Positions 35,165-42,423 of a DNA stretch of 51,733 bases are shown one piece after another. Each line of letters starts with the position of its first letter. The first letter of the stretch is position 1. Below the pieces are notes generated by a model. That model ran no database searches. It was not told where the DNA came from and saw nothing but the letters and a program-made list of their open reading frames with translations. Source of the DNA: Bdellovibrionales bacterium GWB1_55_8 (lineage in GTDB: Bacteria > Bdellovibrionota > UBA1018); NCBI GenBank assembly GCA_001769835.1, contig MEPR01000045.1, positions 1 to 51,733 of the forward strand, in the 5' to 3' direction. The translations under genes and the position numbers were made by a program.

Positions 35165-35190
35165 AGGGAGAAATCCTTCTCCCTTTTTTA
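35165..35190 (+). terminator. Rho-independent terminator
   Basis: A perfect 8-bp stem, AGGGAGAA (35165-35172) with TTCTCCCT (35177-35184), has a 4-nt ATCC loop and is followed by a run of six T residues (35184-35189). The orientation is plus strand: on the minus strand no U-tract follows the stem. The T-run overlaps the stop codon of the minus-strand gene ending at 35188. Confidence 0.85.
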
Positions 35191-36447
35191 TTTCTTCGCA
35201 CGAGTCGCCAGACTCTGCAGGTGGCGCTGCAAGGAATCAAGAAAGCTTGGAAACACGGCGGTGGAGATTGCGTCCAGTGACGCCTTTTCAGTACTCTTGT
35301 CGAGTTTCGCAACGGCCACTGGCAGATCCGCATAGTTATTTACGGAGGCCATCATTCCGGTCGATTCACCTAAACCGGCGAGTTGGTCCAGAATAGCTTT
35401 ATCGTAATACGAGAAATCGCCTGTTCGCGAAATAGAGCCCGTTTTTTTCACGAGAACGGTCTTCGTTCCCGCCTGAATCGGTTCAAAAAAGTTCACCGGT
35501 CCAACCACTACAGCCAGATCTGCCGCGCGGTGCAGGTAGGGCATAATTCCGTGGGTATTGTTGACCAGGACTGTTTTTGCCGGAATGACTTCAGGATTCG
35601 CGAGAGCCTCGGATACTTTTGTCACTGATTCCAGCTGGTGCTTTGAATGGAACGTCAGCATCGTCCCGGCCGCGTCGTATCCTGTTTTGCGATCGTAATT
35701 ACCGAAGGTGAGGATGACGGAATCAAATGGGATCGCTTTGCGCAGGTTCTCGAGCAGCTCATTGATTTCCTGTTGTGGATACGCGCCTCGGTATTGGGTG
35801 TCGATGACCGTATCCGGCGCCCGGATATACAGACTGACCACCTTATGTTCCGCGGGAATTCCAAGGCGGCCGCGGATTTCCTCTCGGCTCAGGGAAATGC
35901 TCCGGCGGCTCCCGATGGGTTTCACCAGGTGCATCGGTAAAACGTAAGGCTCTTCCAGAGCCGGCACGCGCTCCCTCATTTCAGACGGAAGTTCCTTGCG
36001 GTACGTAGGGGTCACTTCAGCGTAGTCAGCCAACTGAAGGCGAAACACCATTTCTCCGGGAACAGGGGTTTGGGCCTCGGTCGCAAAACGGGCGGTCGGA
36101 AAAAGTTCGATCAGCACTCTTTTCACGAATTGGGCCTGTAACCATTCACCCTTGTGCATCGAATCCATTTTTTCGCCAAAATGCATGCTTTCAAAAACGA
36201 CCGGTTTGCCTGAGTAGGTCTGCGCGAATTTCGCGATCGCGTGTGACTGCAGGAGTTGCTTGTCCGATAGCGTCAGCGGAACTGCTTCAGGTACCGGAAA
36301 TCCTTTTTGAGGTGCCAACTGCTCCGCTAGAAAAGCCGTTATCTGGGGAGGGCAGGGCTCCTGGGCCGCGTTGGCCTGACCCTCTCCCAGGAAAGGCAGG
36401 GGCATCGAGGCGATTATGAAAATCGGAAAATATTGAAGCCAAGCCAT
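35188..36447 (-). CDS. Exported GT-B-like protein of unknown function
   Basis: This 419-residue protein begins with a signal peptide (about 1-28, ending QANA-A). The C-terminal half has a Rossmann-like layout similar to the nucleotide-binding domain of GT-B glycosyltransferases such as KDO transferase. It includes VVSLYIRAPDTVI, then SVILTFGNYDRK, then NNTHGIMPYLHRAADLAVVVGPVNFFEPIQAGTKTVLV. This corresponds to the region where an acidic residue contacts the donor sugar. A GT-B enzyme with a signal peptide would lack cytoplasmic sugar nucleotides, so it may be a binding protein or use another donor. The fold assignment is by resemblance only. LepB is encoded 81 nt upstream on the same strand. 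Confidence 0.6.
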   Translation of the reverse strand: MAWLQYFPIFIIASMPLPFLGEGQANAAQEPCPPQITAFLAEQLAPQKGFPVPEAVPLTLSDKQLLQSHAIAKFAQTYSGKPVVFESMHFGEKMDSMHKGEWLQAQFVKRVLIELFPTARFATEAQTPVPGEMVFRLQLADYAEVTPTYRKELPSEMRERVPALEEPYVLPMHLVKPIGSRRSISLSREEIRGRLGIPAEHKVVSLYIRAPDTVIDTQYRGAYPQQEINELLENLRKAIPFDSVILTFGNYDRKTGYDAAGTMLTFHSKHQLESVTKVSEALANPEVIPAKTVLVNNTHGIMPYLHRAADLAVVVGPVNFFEPIQAGTKTVLVKKTGSISRTGDFSYYDKAILDQLAGLGESTGMMASVNNYADLPVAVAKLDKSTEKASLDAISTAVFPSFLDSLQRHLQSLATRAKK

Positions 36448-36528
36448 CAGTTACCTATCGGCAAATTGGCCTGTCTGGTTAACGGAATCAAGTTGCCGTA
36501 TTGTTAAACTATTTTCAAATAGACCTGG

Positions 36529-37257
36529 TCAGAGAACGGCGTCCCCGACCCGAAGCGGATGAATTTTCCATTTCTCCTGCTCAGGGGACCCCAGCCAGAG
36601 TGAAAACCAGATGAACCGGGCCTTTCCTTTGATGTTCTTGAGGGGCGCGGGCCCCCAGAAACGACTGTCCTTCGAGTAATCTCGATCATCTCCCATGGCG
36701 AAGAAGGAGCCTTCAGGAACGATGTACGGCCCGAAATCGTGTCCGGTCGCTCTTTTCACATAGAAAACAAAATGTTTTTTGCCTTCAATCTCCTCCTCGA
36801 ACATATCGATCGAATCGGCTGTGAATCGGGCATCATCAAGGTCCTTGAACGTCTTCTCTGCGAGCGCTTGCGGCACGCGGTTCAATGGCATCGGCTTTTC
36901 ATTGATGAAAAGGACCGAGTCACGAAGTTCGAGTGAGTCACCCGGGAGTCCGACCACGCGTTTGATGTAGTTGACGCTTTCGTCAAGCGGATAAAGGAAT
37001 ACGACGACGTCTCCTCGGCCAACCGGCGAGCCTTCAGTGAGCATCACCTTATTGCCCAGCCATTCACTGAATGGTAAATGCCAGCCATAGGTGAACTTGC
37101 TGACGAAGATATAATCCCCGATGAAAAGCGTGGGAATCATGGAGCCGGACGGAATCTTAAATGGCTCAAAAAGACTTGAGCGAATGGCGAAAACGACCGC
37201 CAGCATTCCGAGTAACGAAATGCCCTCACGCAGCCAATGCTTTTGTTTCTTGTTCAT
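36529..37257 (-). CDS. lepB: Signal peptidase I
   Basis: The ATG at 37257 gives 242 residues; an upstream frame extension to 37317 overlaps the previous gene. The family motifs are in order: a membrane anchor (about 12-28), Box B PSGSMIPTL with nucleophile Ser39, and Box D YIKRVVGLPGD with the general base Lys99. The late GDDRDYSKDSRFWG box is at about 185-200. The enzyme removes signal peptides from exported proteins at the periplasmic face of the inner membrane. The gene begins 16 nt after the amylase stop codon, so it is probably cotranscribed. Confidence 0.95.
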   Translation of the reverse strand: MNKKQKHWLREGISLLGMLAVVFAIRSSLFEPFKIPSGSMIPTLFIGDYIFVSKFTYGWHLPFSEWLGNKVMLTEGSPVGRGDVVVFLYPLDESVNYIKRVVGLPGDSLELRDSVLFINEKPMPLNRVPQALAEKTFKDLDDARFTADSIDMFEEEIEGKKHFVFYVKRATGHDFGPYIVPEGSFFAMGDDRDYSKDSRFWGPAPLKNIKGKARFIWFSLWLGSPEQEKWKIHPLRVGDAVL

Positions 37258-37273
37258 AGTTTGAAGCCGAAAC

Positions 37274-38944
37274 TCAGTTCGTCCGTCCAAGCCCGATCCA
37301 GTAGCCATAAGGATCAAGGTCGATGGCGGCGTCCTGGCGCGTGTAAGTGCGTTTTTTTAGCAGCACCGAAGAAAGGCTTGTCCGGCATCCGGAGGGGAGT
37401 CCGGCCCTGAAGTCGAGGTTCTGCGCGTTCTGCCTGGCTTCCGAAAAATTGTAAATTCCCACGGCACAGCTTCCGTCGGCGAAGACCATGGCTGTTCGAA
37501 GGACGGGGTCCGAATCATTCGATTTATCGACGTAGAATCGGGTTTCGTTTGTGATCGGCAGGGATTTCCTGGTTTTCAGGAGCTTCTGTACGGCGCGAAG
37601 CATACCATGAGGGTTCTTCAGCTGCGCTGCCACATTGATGTTCCGCCAGTCAGGTGCGATCTTCTTGTTCCATGCGTTCGGCAATTCGAAACCTGGGGCG
37701 GTGAATCCCGCGTTTTTTTCGCCGTTCCAGAGCATGGGCATGCAGACGTTATTGACGTTTTTTTCAGGCGTTTTCGGGTAACGAATGTACTCGCCTGCCA
37801 TGAAGATCTCATCGCCATAGTAGACCAGCGGAATAAAAGGCAGTGTCAAGGTCAGAGCCAATCCGAGTTCAGTTTTCGGCGCATCGTTCAAAGCGTGTGT
37901 TCTCAAACGCGCCACATCGTGGTTTCCGGCGAAAATGATCCGGTTTCCAGGCTTGAATTCACCCTGTTTCTGCATCATGTGGTCGAGCGTGTTTCTGACG
38001 CCGTAAGGATGGCTGTATTTCAGTGAGTCACGCAGGGTCTCCATATAAGGGAAGTCAAACTTCACATCCCCGCTTGCGTGCGGAAACGCCTCGATTTCGG
38101 CATGACCGCTCCAGACCTCAATCATGAACGTGATTCCGGGAAAGCGCGCCCGGACAGTCTTGAGATAGTGCGTGAGCAGGGGGATGTTCTCCTGAACGAA
38201 GGGAACGGTGTTCGTCGGACCTTCAATCAGGTGTTTGGCGGCATCGATCCGGAAGCCATCCGCACCCATTGCCGAGTAGTAGGTGAAGAAGTCGTCGAAC
38301 AATTCCACGACGGCCGGGTTCCGGTGGTTGAATTCCGGCATTCCCCAGCCAAAAAGGGCATAGAAATAAGCATCACGTTCACGCTGGTAAAACCAGACGT
38401 CGGTGGGAGTGGAGGAGGGTTCCCAGGGAATTCTCCAGCCATCCTGCGGGCGATCGGCCCACAGAAAATGATCCTGCCAGCCCGGGAGACGTCGCGCCGA
38501 ATTCGTGAACCATTCGGAACGCAGACTGATGTGGTTGATCGGCGCATCGACATAGATTTTGATGTCCCGCGCGTGCGCGGCGCGGATCAGAGAGCGAAAT
38601 GATTCCTCTCGGTCGGCCTGAGTCCCATTGCCGGCGTAGCGGGCACGGAGCAAGTAGAAGTCGCGCGGAATGTATCCCATGTCGTCATCGCTCTCGAAAA
38701 TCGGCATGACCAGGAGGCCGGAAACGCCCAACCCCCTCAGATAATCGAGTTTCTGCTCCAGCCCCGCGAAATCACCAAAACCATCTGACCCATCGGCGCC
38801 AATGGCATCGCGAGAGTCTCGGAATGTCTCCACGTAAACCTGGTAGAGTACGCGGCCGGGTTCTTCCGATAACGGCGCCCCCGCTTTCGCTTGAGTGCTC
38901 GCAATCAGGGCAATTCCGATTAGAAGGTAGATCCATGATTTCAT
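37274..38944 (-). CDS. Secreted GH13 alpha-amylase-family enzyme
   Basis: This 556-residue protein has a signal peptide (about 1-20, ending TQAKA) and an aagaggg ribosome-binding site. The four GH13 regions are present: I DAPINH (Asp133-His138), II DGFRIDAAKH with nucleophile Asp234, III MIEVWS with acid/base Glu276, and IV AGNHD with Asp343. A short beta domain with YVETF and a DMGYIPRDFYLLR segment in the barrel entry resemble alpha-glucosidase/oligo-1,6-glucosidase and sucrose-type members. The C-terminal part is a beta domain ending DLDPYGYWIGL. It hydrolyses or transfers alpha-glucosyl units outside the cytoplasm. Confidence 0.93.
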   Translation of the reverse strand: MKSWIYLLIGIALIASTQAKAGAPLSEEPGRVLYQVYVETFRDSRDAIGADGSDGFGDFAGLEQKLDYLRGLGVSGLLVMPIFESDDDMGYIPRDFYLLRARYAGNGTQADREESFRSLIRAAHARDIKIYVDAPINHISLRSEWFTNSARRLPGWQDHFLWADRPQDGWRIPWEPSSTPTDVWFYQRERDAYFYALFGWGMPEFNHRNPAVVELFDDFFTYYSAMGADGFRIDAAKHLIEGPTNTVPFVQENIPLLTHYLKTVRARFPGITFMIEVWSGHAEIEAFPHASGDVKFDFPYMETLRDSLKYSHPYGVRNTLDHMMQKQGEFKPGNRIIFAGNHDVARLRTHALNDAPKTELGLALTLTLPFIPLVYYGDEIFMAGEYIRYPKTPEKNVNNVCMPMLWNGEKNAGFTAPGFELPNAWNKKIAPDWRNINVAAQLKNPHGMLRAVQKLLKTRKSLPITNETRFYVDKSNDSDPVLRTAMVFADGSCAVGIYNFSEARQNAQNLDFRAGLPSGCRTSLSSVLLKKRTYTRQDAAIDLDPYGYWIGLGRTN

Positions 38945-39027
38945 GAGCCCTCTTTTAACCCAGAGAGAGCGGCTTTGCCACGATCAAACGACTTCGGAAT
39001 TCATCGAAATCATTCGGATTTTTCCCT

Positions 39028-40482
39028 TCAGGCGGCCGGTGCTGCTGCCTGCTTTTCGACTTTCTCGCCGAGCTTGCGCTTGATGAAGTCCGAATCGCAG
39101 GGATCGACTCCGTCCACTCGGGCTTCCGGTGCCTTTTTGCTTCCGGCGCACCCTTTGATTTTTGCGAAGTCCTCGTCGCGCGACAGACGGTGAAGATTCA
39201 ATCTTTCCAGCCGCTGATCAAAACGACCGCGAATCGTTTCAAGGCGAAGCGTGCGCAGCTTCCCCTGCGCATCCGTCAAGGAAAGGAGGGTCGTCTCACC
39301 ATTCGAATAGCGCCTCATCTCGGAATCGAAAACGTTTTCAAGGAGGCGTTCGGCTCTTGCGGAGCGTTCGATGCGGGCCGCGATCGAACCCATGCGCGAA
39401 AGCGACGAATCCAGGGTCTTCAACGTTTCGGAGCCGAGTTCGCGTTTTCCGAGTTGAAGTGCTTCGATGTTCCGGTTGGTGATTGAAACTCCGATGATGG
39501 TGCCGAATCCCAGGCTCATGGAGCCCTTGGGGTCCAGATTCGACAAAGCGTTGCCGGAACTTCCGGCAACACCACTGACGGAGGCTCCACCCATGAAGCC
39601 AAAGACTTTGCCCCAGCGCTCGAGCTCGGCGGCCCGGATCAGGTAATTCAGCTGCTGCGACTCCGGTGACTTTTCAAGCACCTGTTCCGCGGCCCTGAAT
39701 GCGGTTTCCGTTTCGAGCGGAGAGGGCGGGATCTCGTGTTCCATCAGAGTCAGCGGAACCTCCGGGCAAATCGCCATGGAGTAACGGAGGCTCGCCATTT
39801 CTTCTGTGAGCAGTTCCTCGAGCTTCAGTTGCCGGTTCTCCGCGGAAAGAACGGAACTTCTTGCGAGATCGAGATCCGCCGCGGTCGCCTGGCCGATTGC
39901 ATAGGAATGACTCACGATTCGCTCGACGGCGAGCGCGTCCTGAATGTCCTGGGCCAGGAACTCGCGTGCGACATAGTCGGATTGGATGGCCAGGTAAAGC
40001 GCATATAAAGAAGAGTACTGGTTCAGTTGAAGGGCGAGGAAGGACATCTCTTCCGCTTTGGTGAGGTTCTTTTTCGCGAGCATGTCAAACCACTTCGCGG
40101 GAAGGAGGAATGGCAGGGCGAATTCCACGCTCGAGACCAGAAACGTCGGGCTTGCGGCGCTCTGGAGCAGGATGCCCAGATTGATCGAGGGCAGGAGATT
40201 TGCGCGAGCGAGGTTGAGGTTCTCCTTGGCCTGGTGAACCCGGTTCGCGCCTTGAAGCAGGGTCATGTTGCCGTTCAGCAGAAGAACCCGAAGCGTATCC
40301 GGAGTCAGCTCCAGCGCCTCATCCGATTGAGGATTCCAGGTGAACCCCGCATTCGAGAGGATCTGCGCGACCTCCGCGGCTGTCTGGCAGCTGACAGGTA
40401 TGGCGTTTGCCCCTGGGTCTTTGCAGCCCGAGACACCGGCGCTCACGGACAGAATCAGCAGGCCCAATAGTGACTTATTCAT
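39028..40482 (-). CDS. TolC-like outer-membrane efflux lipoprotein
   Basis: The ATG at 40482 has a gggagg site 5-6 nt upstream. The product (484 residues) starts with a lipoprotein signal peptide and lipobox VSGC. The rest is long amphipathic helices with the TolC/OMF pattern: RVHQAKENLNLARANLLPSIN and AIGQATAADLDLARSSVLSAE early, and RYSNGETTLLSLTDAQGKL late, the last being typical of the second TolC repeat. It is predicted to form a trimeric channel across the outer membrane. It is the last gene of the efflux operon. A second, non-lipoprotein TolC gene lies at 45602-47032. Confidence 0.85.
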   Translation of the reverse strand: MNKSLLGLLILSVSAGVSGCKDPGANAIPVSCQTAAEVAQILSNAGFTWNPQSDEALELTPDTLRVLLLNGNMTLLQGANRVHQAKENLNLARANLLPSINLGILLQSAASPTFLVSSVEFALPFLLPAKWFDMLAKKNLTKAEEMSFLALQLNQYSSLYALYLAIQSDYVAREFLAQDIQDALAVERIVSHSYAIGQATAADLDLARSSVLSAENRQLKLEELLTEEMASLRYSMAICPEVPLTLMEHEIPPSPLETETAFRAAEQVLEKSPESQQLNYLIRAAELERWGKVFGFMGGASVSGVAGSSGNALSNLDPKGSMSLGFGTIIGVSITNRNIEALQLGKRELGSETLKTLDSSLSRMGSIAARIERSARAERLLENVFDSEMRRYSNGETTLLSLTDAQGKLRTLRLETIRGRFDQRLERLNLHRLSRDEDFAKIKGCAGSKKAPEARVDGVDPCDSDFIKRKLGEKVEKQAAAPAA

Positions 40483-41743
40483 GGAACCTCCCGGACGTAG
40501 GATTTTCACAGACTTCGCGTGTCAGAGCGCGCCACGTGTCGCTTTCAGAATCAAATCGATACAGCCTCTTCTCGGACTTTGACCTGAAAAGACCAAACAG
40601 CGAGCGATCGTTGGCGGACACGAACGAAGTTAGCTCGGCACCTGCGAGCGATGGAATTGTTTGGTGAACGTCCAGCCGTGAGGAATTCTGGTCGGTCTTC
40701 ACCATCCATATTTGCTCGACTCCCAAGTCGCTCTTCGTGGCGAACGCCAACGTTTCGCCATTACCGTTCCAGTCCCGGAGAGCGACTGCAGAGGGAAGGT
40801 AGCGGTGAATGGTGGGAGGAAGTTCGGTGAGAGTGTTCACGCCATCCCGCCTGCGGCCCAGGACAAAACCTTCGCGGGCCTCCTCAATCCAGGCTGCTTC
40901 GCCGCTTCCACTCTTCACGGACAGCTGCTGACTGTTCTCCGTAAGTTGAGAGAATGGAATCGGCTCAAAGCCTCTGTTGAACGCACGAATCCGGAACTTT
41001 CCGCTGGCGCGGTCCAATGTGGTGAACCAGATCTCGTCACCAGCGAGTTCCGGGTTCCAACATTCGCCTGGCGGGCAGGCGATGCGGCCGATTTCACGCT
41101 CGAGACCGTCCTCGATCTCGATTACCCGGTATTCTCCCGTTTCGTCGCGGCCTCGCGGCTGCGAGGGAACAACGATTTGCGAACCCAGAGTACCGTAAGT
41201 CCGCAAGCTGATCCCAGCACTGCTGGCAATGCGCAGGGCTTCCGTTGAAATCCGTGTCGTACGAGTGAGGAGGCGCACTTTCGCGACTCGCGTAAGCAGA
41301 TCGATCTCACTGATGTAAATGCCTTGTTTTCGTTGTGGCTCTCCGATGCGTCCGCTCAGGCTTTCAGCTTGAAAAAGCAAGGTGGCCGCAAGCTTCGAGG
41401 ATCGCACGGCGAGAGGACCCTGAATCGCCATGAGGAAAAATCCGGAGCGCGCAGGATCTTCAAAGAATATCCGCGAAGCTGAGGCCTCCGGGCTCGCCTG
41501 CGAGGAAAACGTGAGAATGGAATTGAAAATAATTCCGTCCTCGCAGAAAAATCGCACCCGCTCGCGAGAGTTCGGCGCGGAGGAGGAAGGCTGATCGATG
41601 GTGGTCGGACCCGCAGCAGGTGATTGGGCGGGCGATTCCGGGTAGAGCGTGCTCGGACTGCCATCACCGGTCGTGCAGCCGAGGGCGCCCGTGGCTAACA
41701 GAACCGCGAGGACCACCGTCTGTAGCTGTTTCAAGTAGGACAT
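40475..41743 (-). CDS. Lipoprotein of unknown function in the efflux operon
   Basis: Two ATGs (41749 and 41743) follow an aaaggaggt site. The second sits 7 nt from GGAGG and is preferred, giving 422 residues. The signal peptide ends in GALGC, a good lipobox. A Ser/Pro-rich linker (about 22-60) follows. The rest consists of beta-type repeats with motifs like EIWFTTLDRASGKFRIRAFNR and LAFATKSDLGVEQIWMV, reminiscent of TolB/PD40-type propeller blades. It has none of the coiled-coil/lipoyl hairpin of RND adaptors. The stop codon overlaps the next gene's start by 8 nt. It may be a periplasmic accessory to the pump; this is inferred from position only. Confidence 0.65.
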   Translation of the reverse strand: MSYLKQLQTVVLAVLLATGALGCTTGDGSPSTLYPESPAQSPAAGPTTIDQPSSSAPNSRERVRFFCEDGIIFNSILTFSSQASPEASASRIFFEDPARSGFFLMAIQGPLAVRSSKLAATLLFQAESLSGRIGEPQRKQGIYISEIDLLTRVAKVRLLTRTTRISTEALRIASSAGISLRTYGTLGSQIVVPSQPRGRDETGEYRVIEIEDGLEREIGRIACPPGECWNPELAGDEIWFTTLDRASGKFRIRAFNRGFEPIPFSQLTENSQQLSVKSGSGEAAWIEEAREGFVLGRRRDGVNTLTELPPTIHRYLPSAVALRDWNGNGETLAFATKSDLGVEQIWMVKTDQNSSRLDVHQTIPSLAGAELTSFVSANDRSLFGLFRSKSEKRLYRFDSESDTWRALTREVCENPTSGRFHE

Positions 41744-41745
41744 GA

Positions 41746-42423
41746 TCATACCTCCTTTGCGCGGTTTACGGCACCGCCGACGAAAAGGCCGACAATCTGC
41801 GAGATGTAGCGCTCTCGATAAACGGCGTTTGCCAGGGTCTTTCCGAAATATTTTGAATTGGCGGTATCCTGGCGAACCGCATGGATGAGCTGGCTGAAAA
41901 AGAACAAGGTGGCGATCTCGGCATCGAGATCGTGTCTGAGCAGGCTTTTCTCTTTTCCACTTTCAATGAAGACCTGGAGAGTGTGAAAGACCAGAAAATA
42001 GGTGTTTCGAAACAGATCCTCGACTTCCGGACTGCCGCGTTCGCATTCGCGGTGGACCATCGTCGTCACGTCGGGGTCCTTGAGGTGGAACTCGAGAACC
42101 TCTTCCGCAAAAAGCTTGAGCCTGAGCCGGAATTCCATTTCCGATTCCGCCGCCACCAGAATGCGGCGTGCTGCGGCCAGCCTCTTTTCGCCGTCCGTCA
42201 GGAGGCACTCGCGGAATATTCCGAGTTTCCCGCCAAAATAATAGGCGATCAGTCCCACGTTGACGCCGGCGGCATCGGCGATCTCCTTGACTGAAGCGCC
42301 GTCATAGCCGTTTTTCGCGAAGAGCGCTTTCGCCGCTGCGATGAGTTCCTCTCGGGAGTTCGGCTTGCCGGTCTTCGCAGGCCGCATGCGCGTACGAAGT
42401 GATGCCTCATTGTTCGTTAGCAA
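41746..42423 (-). CDS. TetR-family transcriptional regulator, TTG start
   Basis: This 225-residue protein starts at a TTG at 42423, preceded by aaggaggttctgc, an excellent ribosome-binding site. An ATG at 42387 lacks one. The N-terminal HTH covers about 22-66 (REELIAAAKALFAKNGYDGASVKEIADAAGVNVGLIAYYFGGK), followed by a helical ligand-binding domain. It probably represses or activates the surrounding efflux operon in response to a small molecule. Its 5' end overlaps the pump gene by 17 nt, and its stop is 2 nt from the lipoprotein ATG. Encoding the regulator inside the operon is unusual. Confidence 0.92.
   Translation of the reverse strand: MLTNNEASLRTRMRPAKTGKPNSREELIAAAKALFAKNGYDGASVKEIADAAGVNVGLIAYYFGGKLGIFRECLLTDGEKRLAAARRILVAAESEMEFRLRLKLFAEEVLEFHLKDPDVTTMVHRECERGSPEVEDLFRNTYFLVFHTLQVFIESGKEKSLLRHDLDAEIATLFFFSQLIHAVRQDTANSKYFGKTLANAVYRERYISQIVGLFVGGAVNRAKEV

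Larger units (their letters stand above)
35050..35190 (+). ncRNA. Candidate structured small RNA with embedded 15-codon ORF
   Basis: Three stem-loops occur in a row on the plus strand. Hairpin 1 (35088-35131) pairs AGTCCC (88-93) with GGGACT (126-131), then GGCGGAGGT (96-104) with ACCTTCGCC (117-125, one G-U pair), then a short GCC/GGT stem closed by a UUCG tetraloop (109-112). Hairpin 2 (35139-35155) is CCGCG/CGCGG. Hairpin 3 is a rho-independent terminator. Upstream, at 35055-35064, is AAAGGAGGTG, a perfect match to the 16S anti-Shine-Dalgarno end. No known riboswitch, tmRNA, 6S or SRP consensus was recognised. The 5' end is not known. It could also be the processed 3' part of the ankyrin transcript. 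Confidence 0.5.

Noticed and set aside
35050-35190. Possible match to c-di-GMP riboswitch, tmRNA, 6S, SRP RNA or a 16S rRNA fragment
   Set aside because: None of the consensus blocks I know for these families is present. The rRNA resemblance is limited to the SD-complementary stretch.
36509-36522. AT-rich inverted repeat downstream of lepB
   Set aside because: A 5-bp weak stem with only three T residues after it is too weak to call a terminator.
38945-39027. Imperfect stem between the second TolC gene and the amylase gene
   Set aside because: A 7-bp stem with a G-U pair and no T-tract; it may be chance or cover the ribosome-binding site, which is not enough to annotate.
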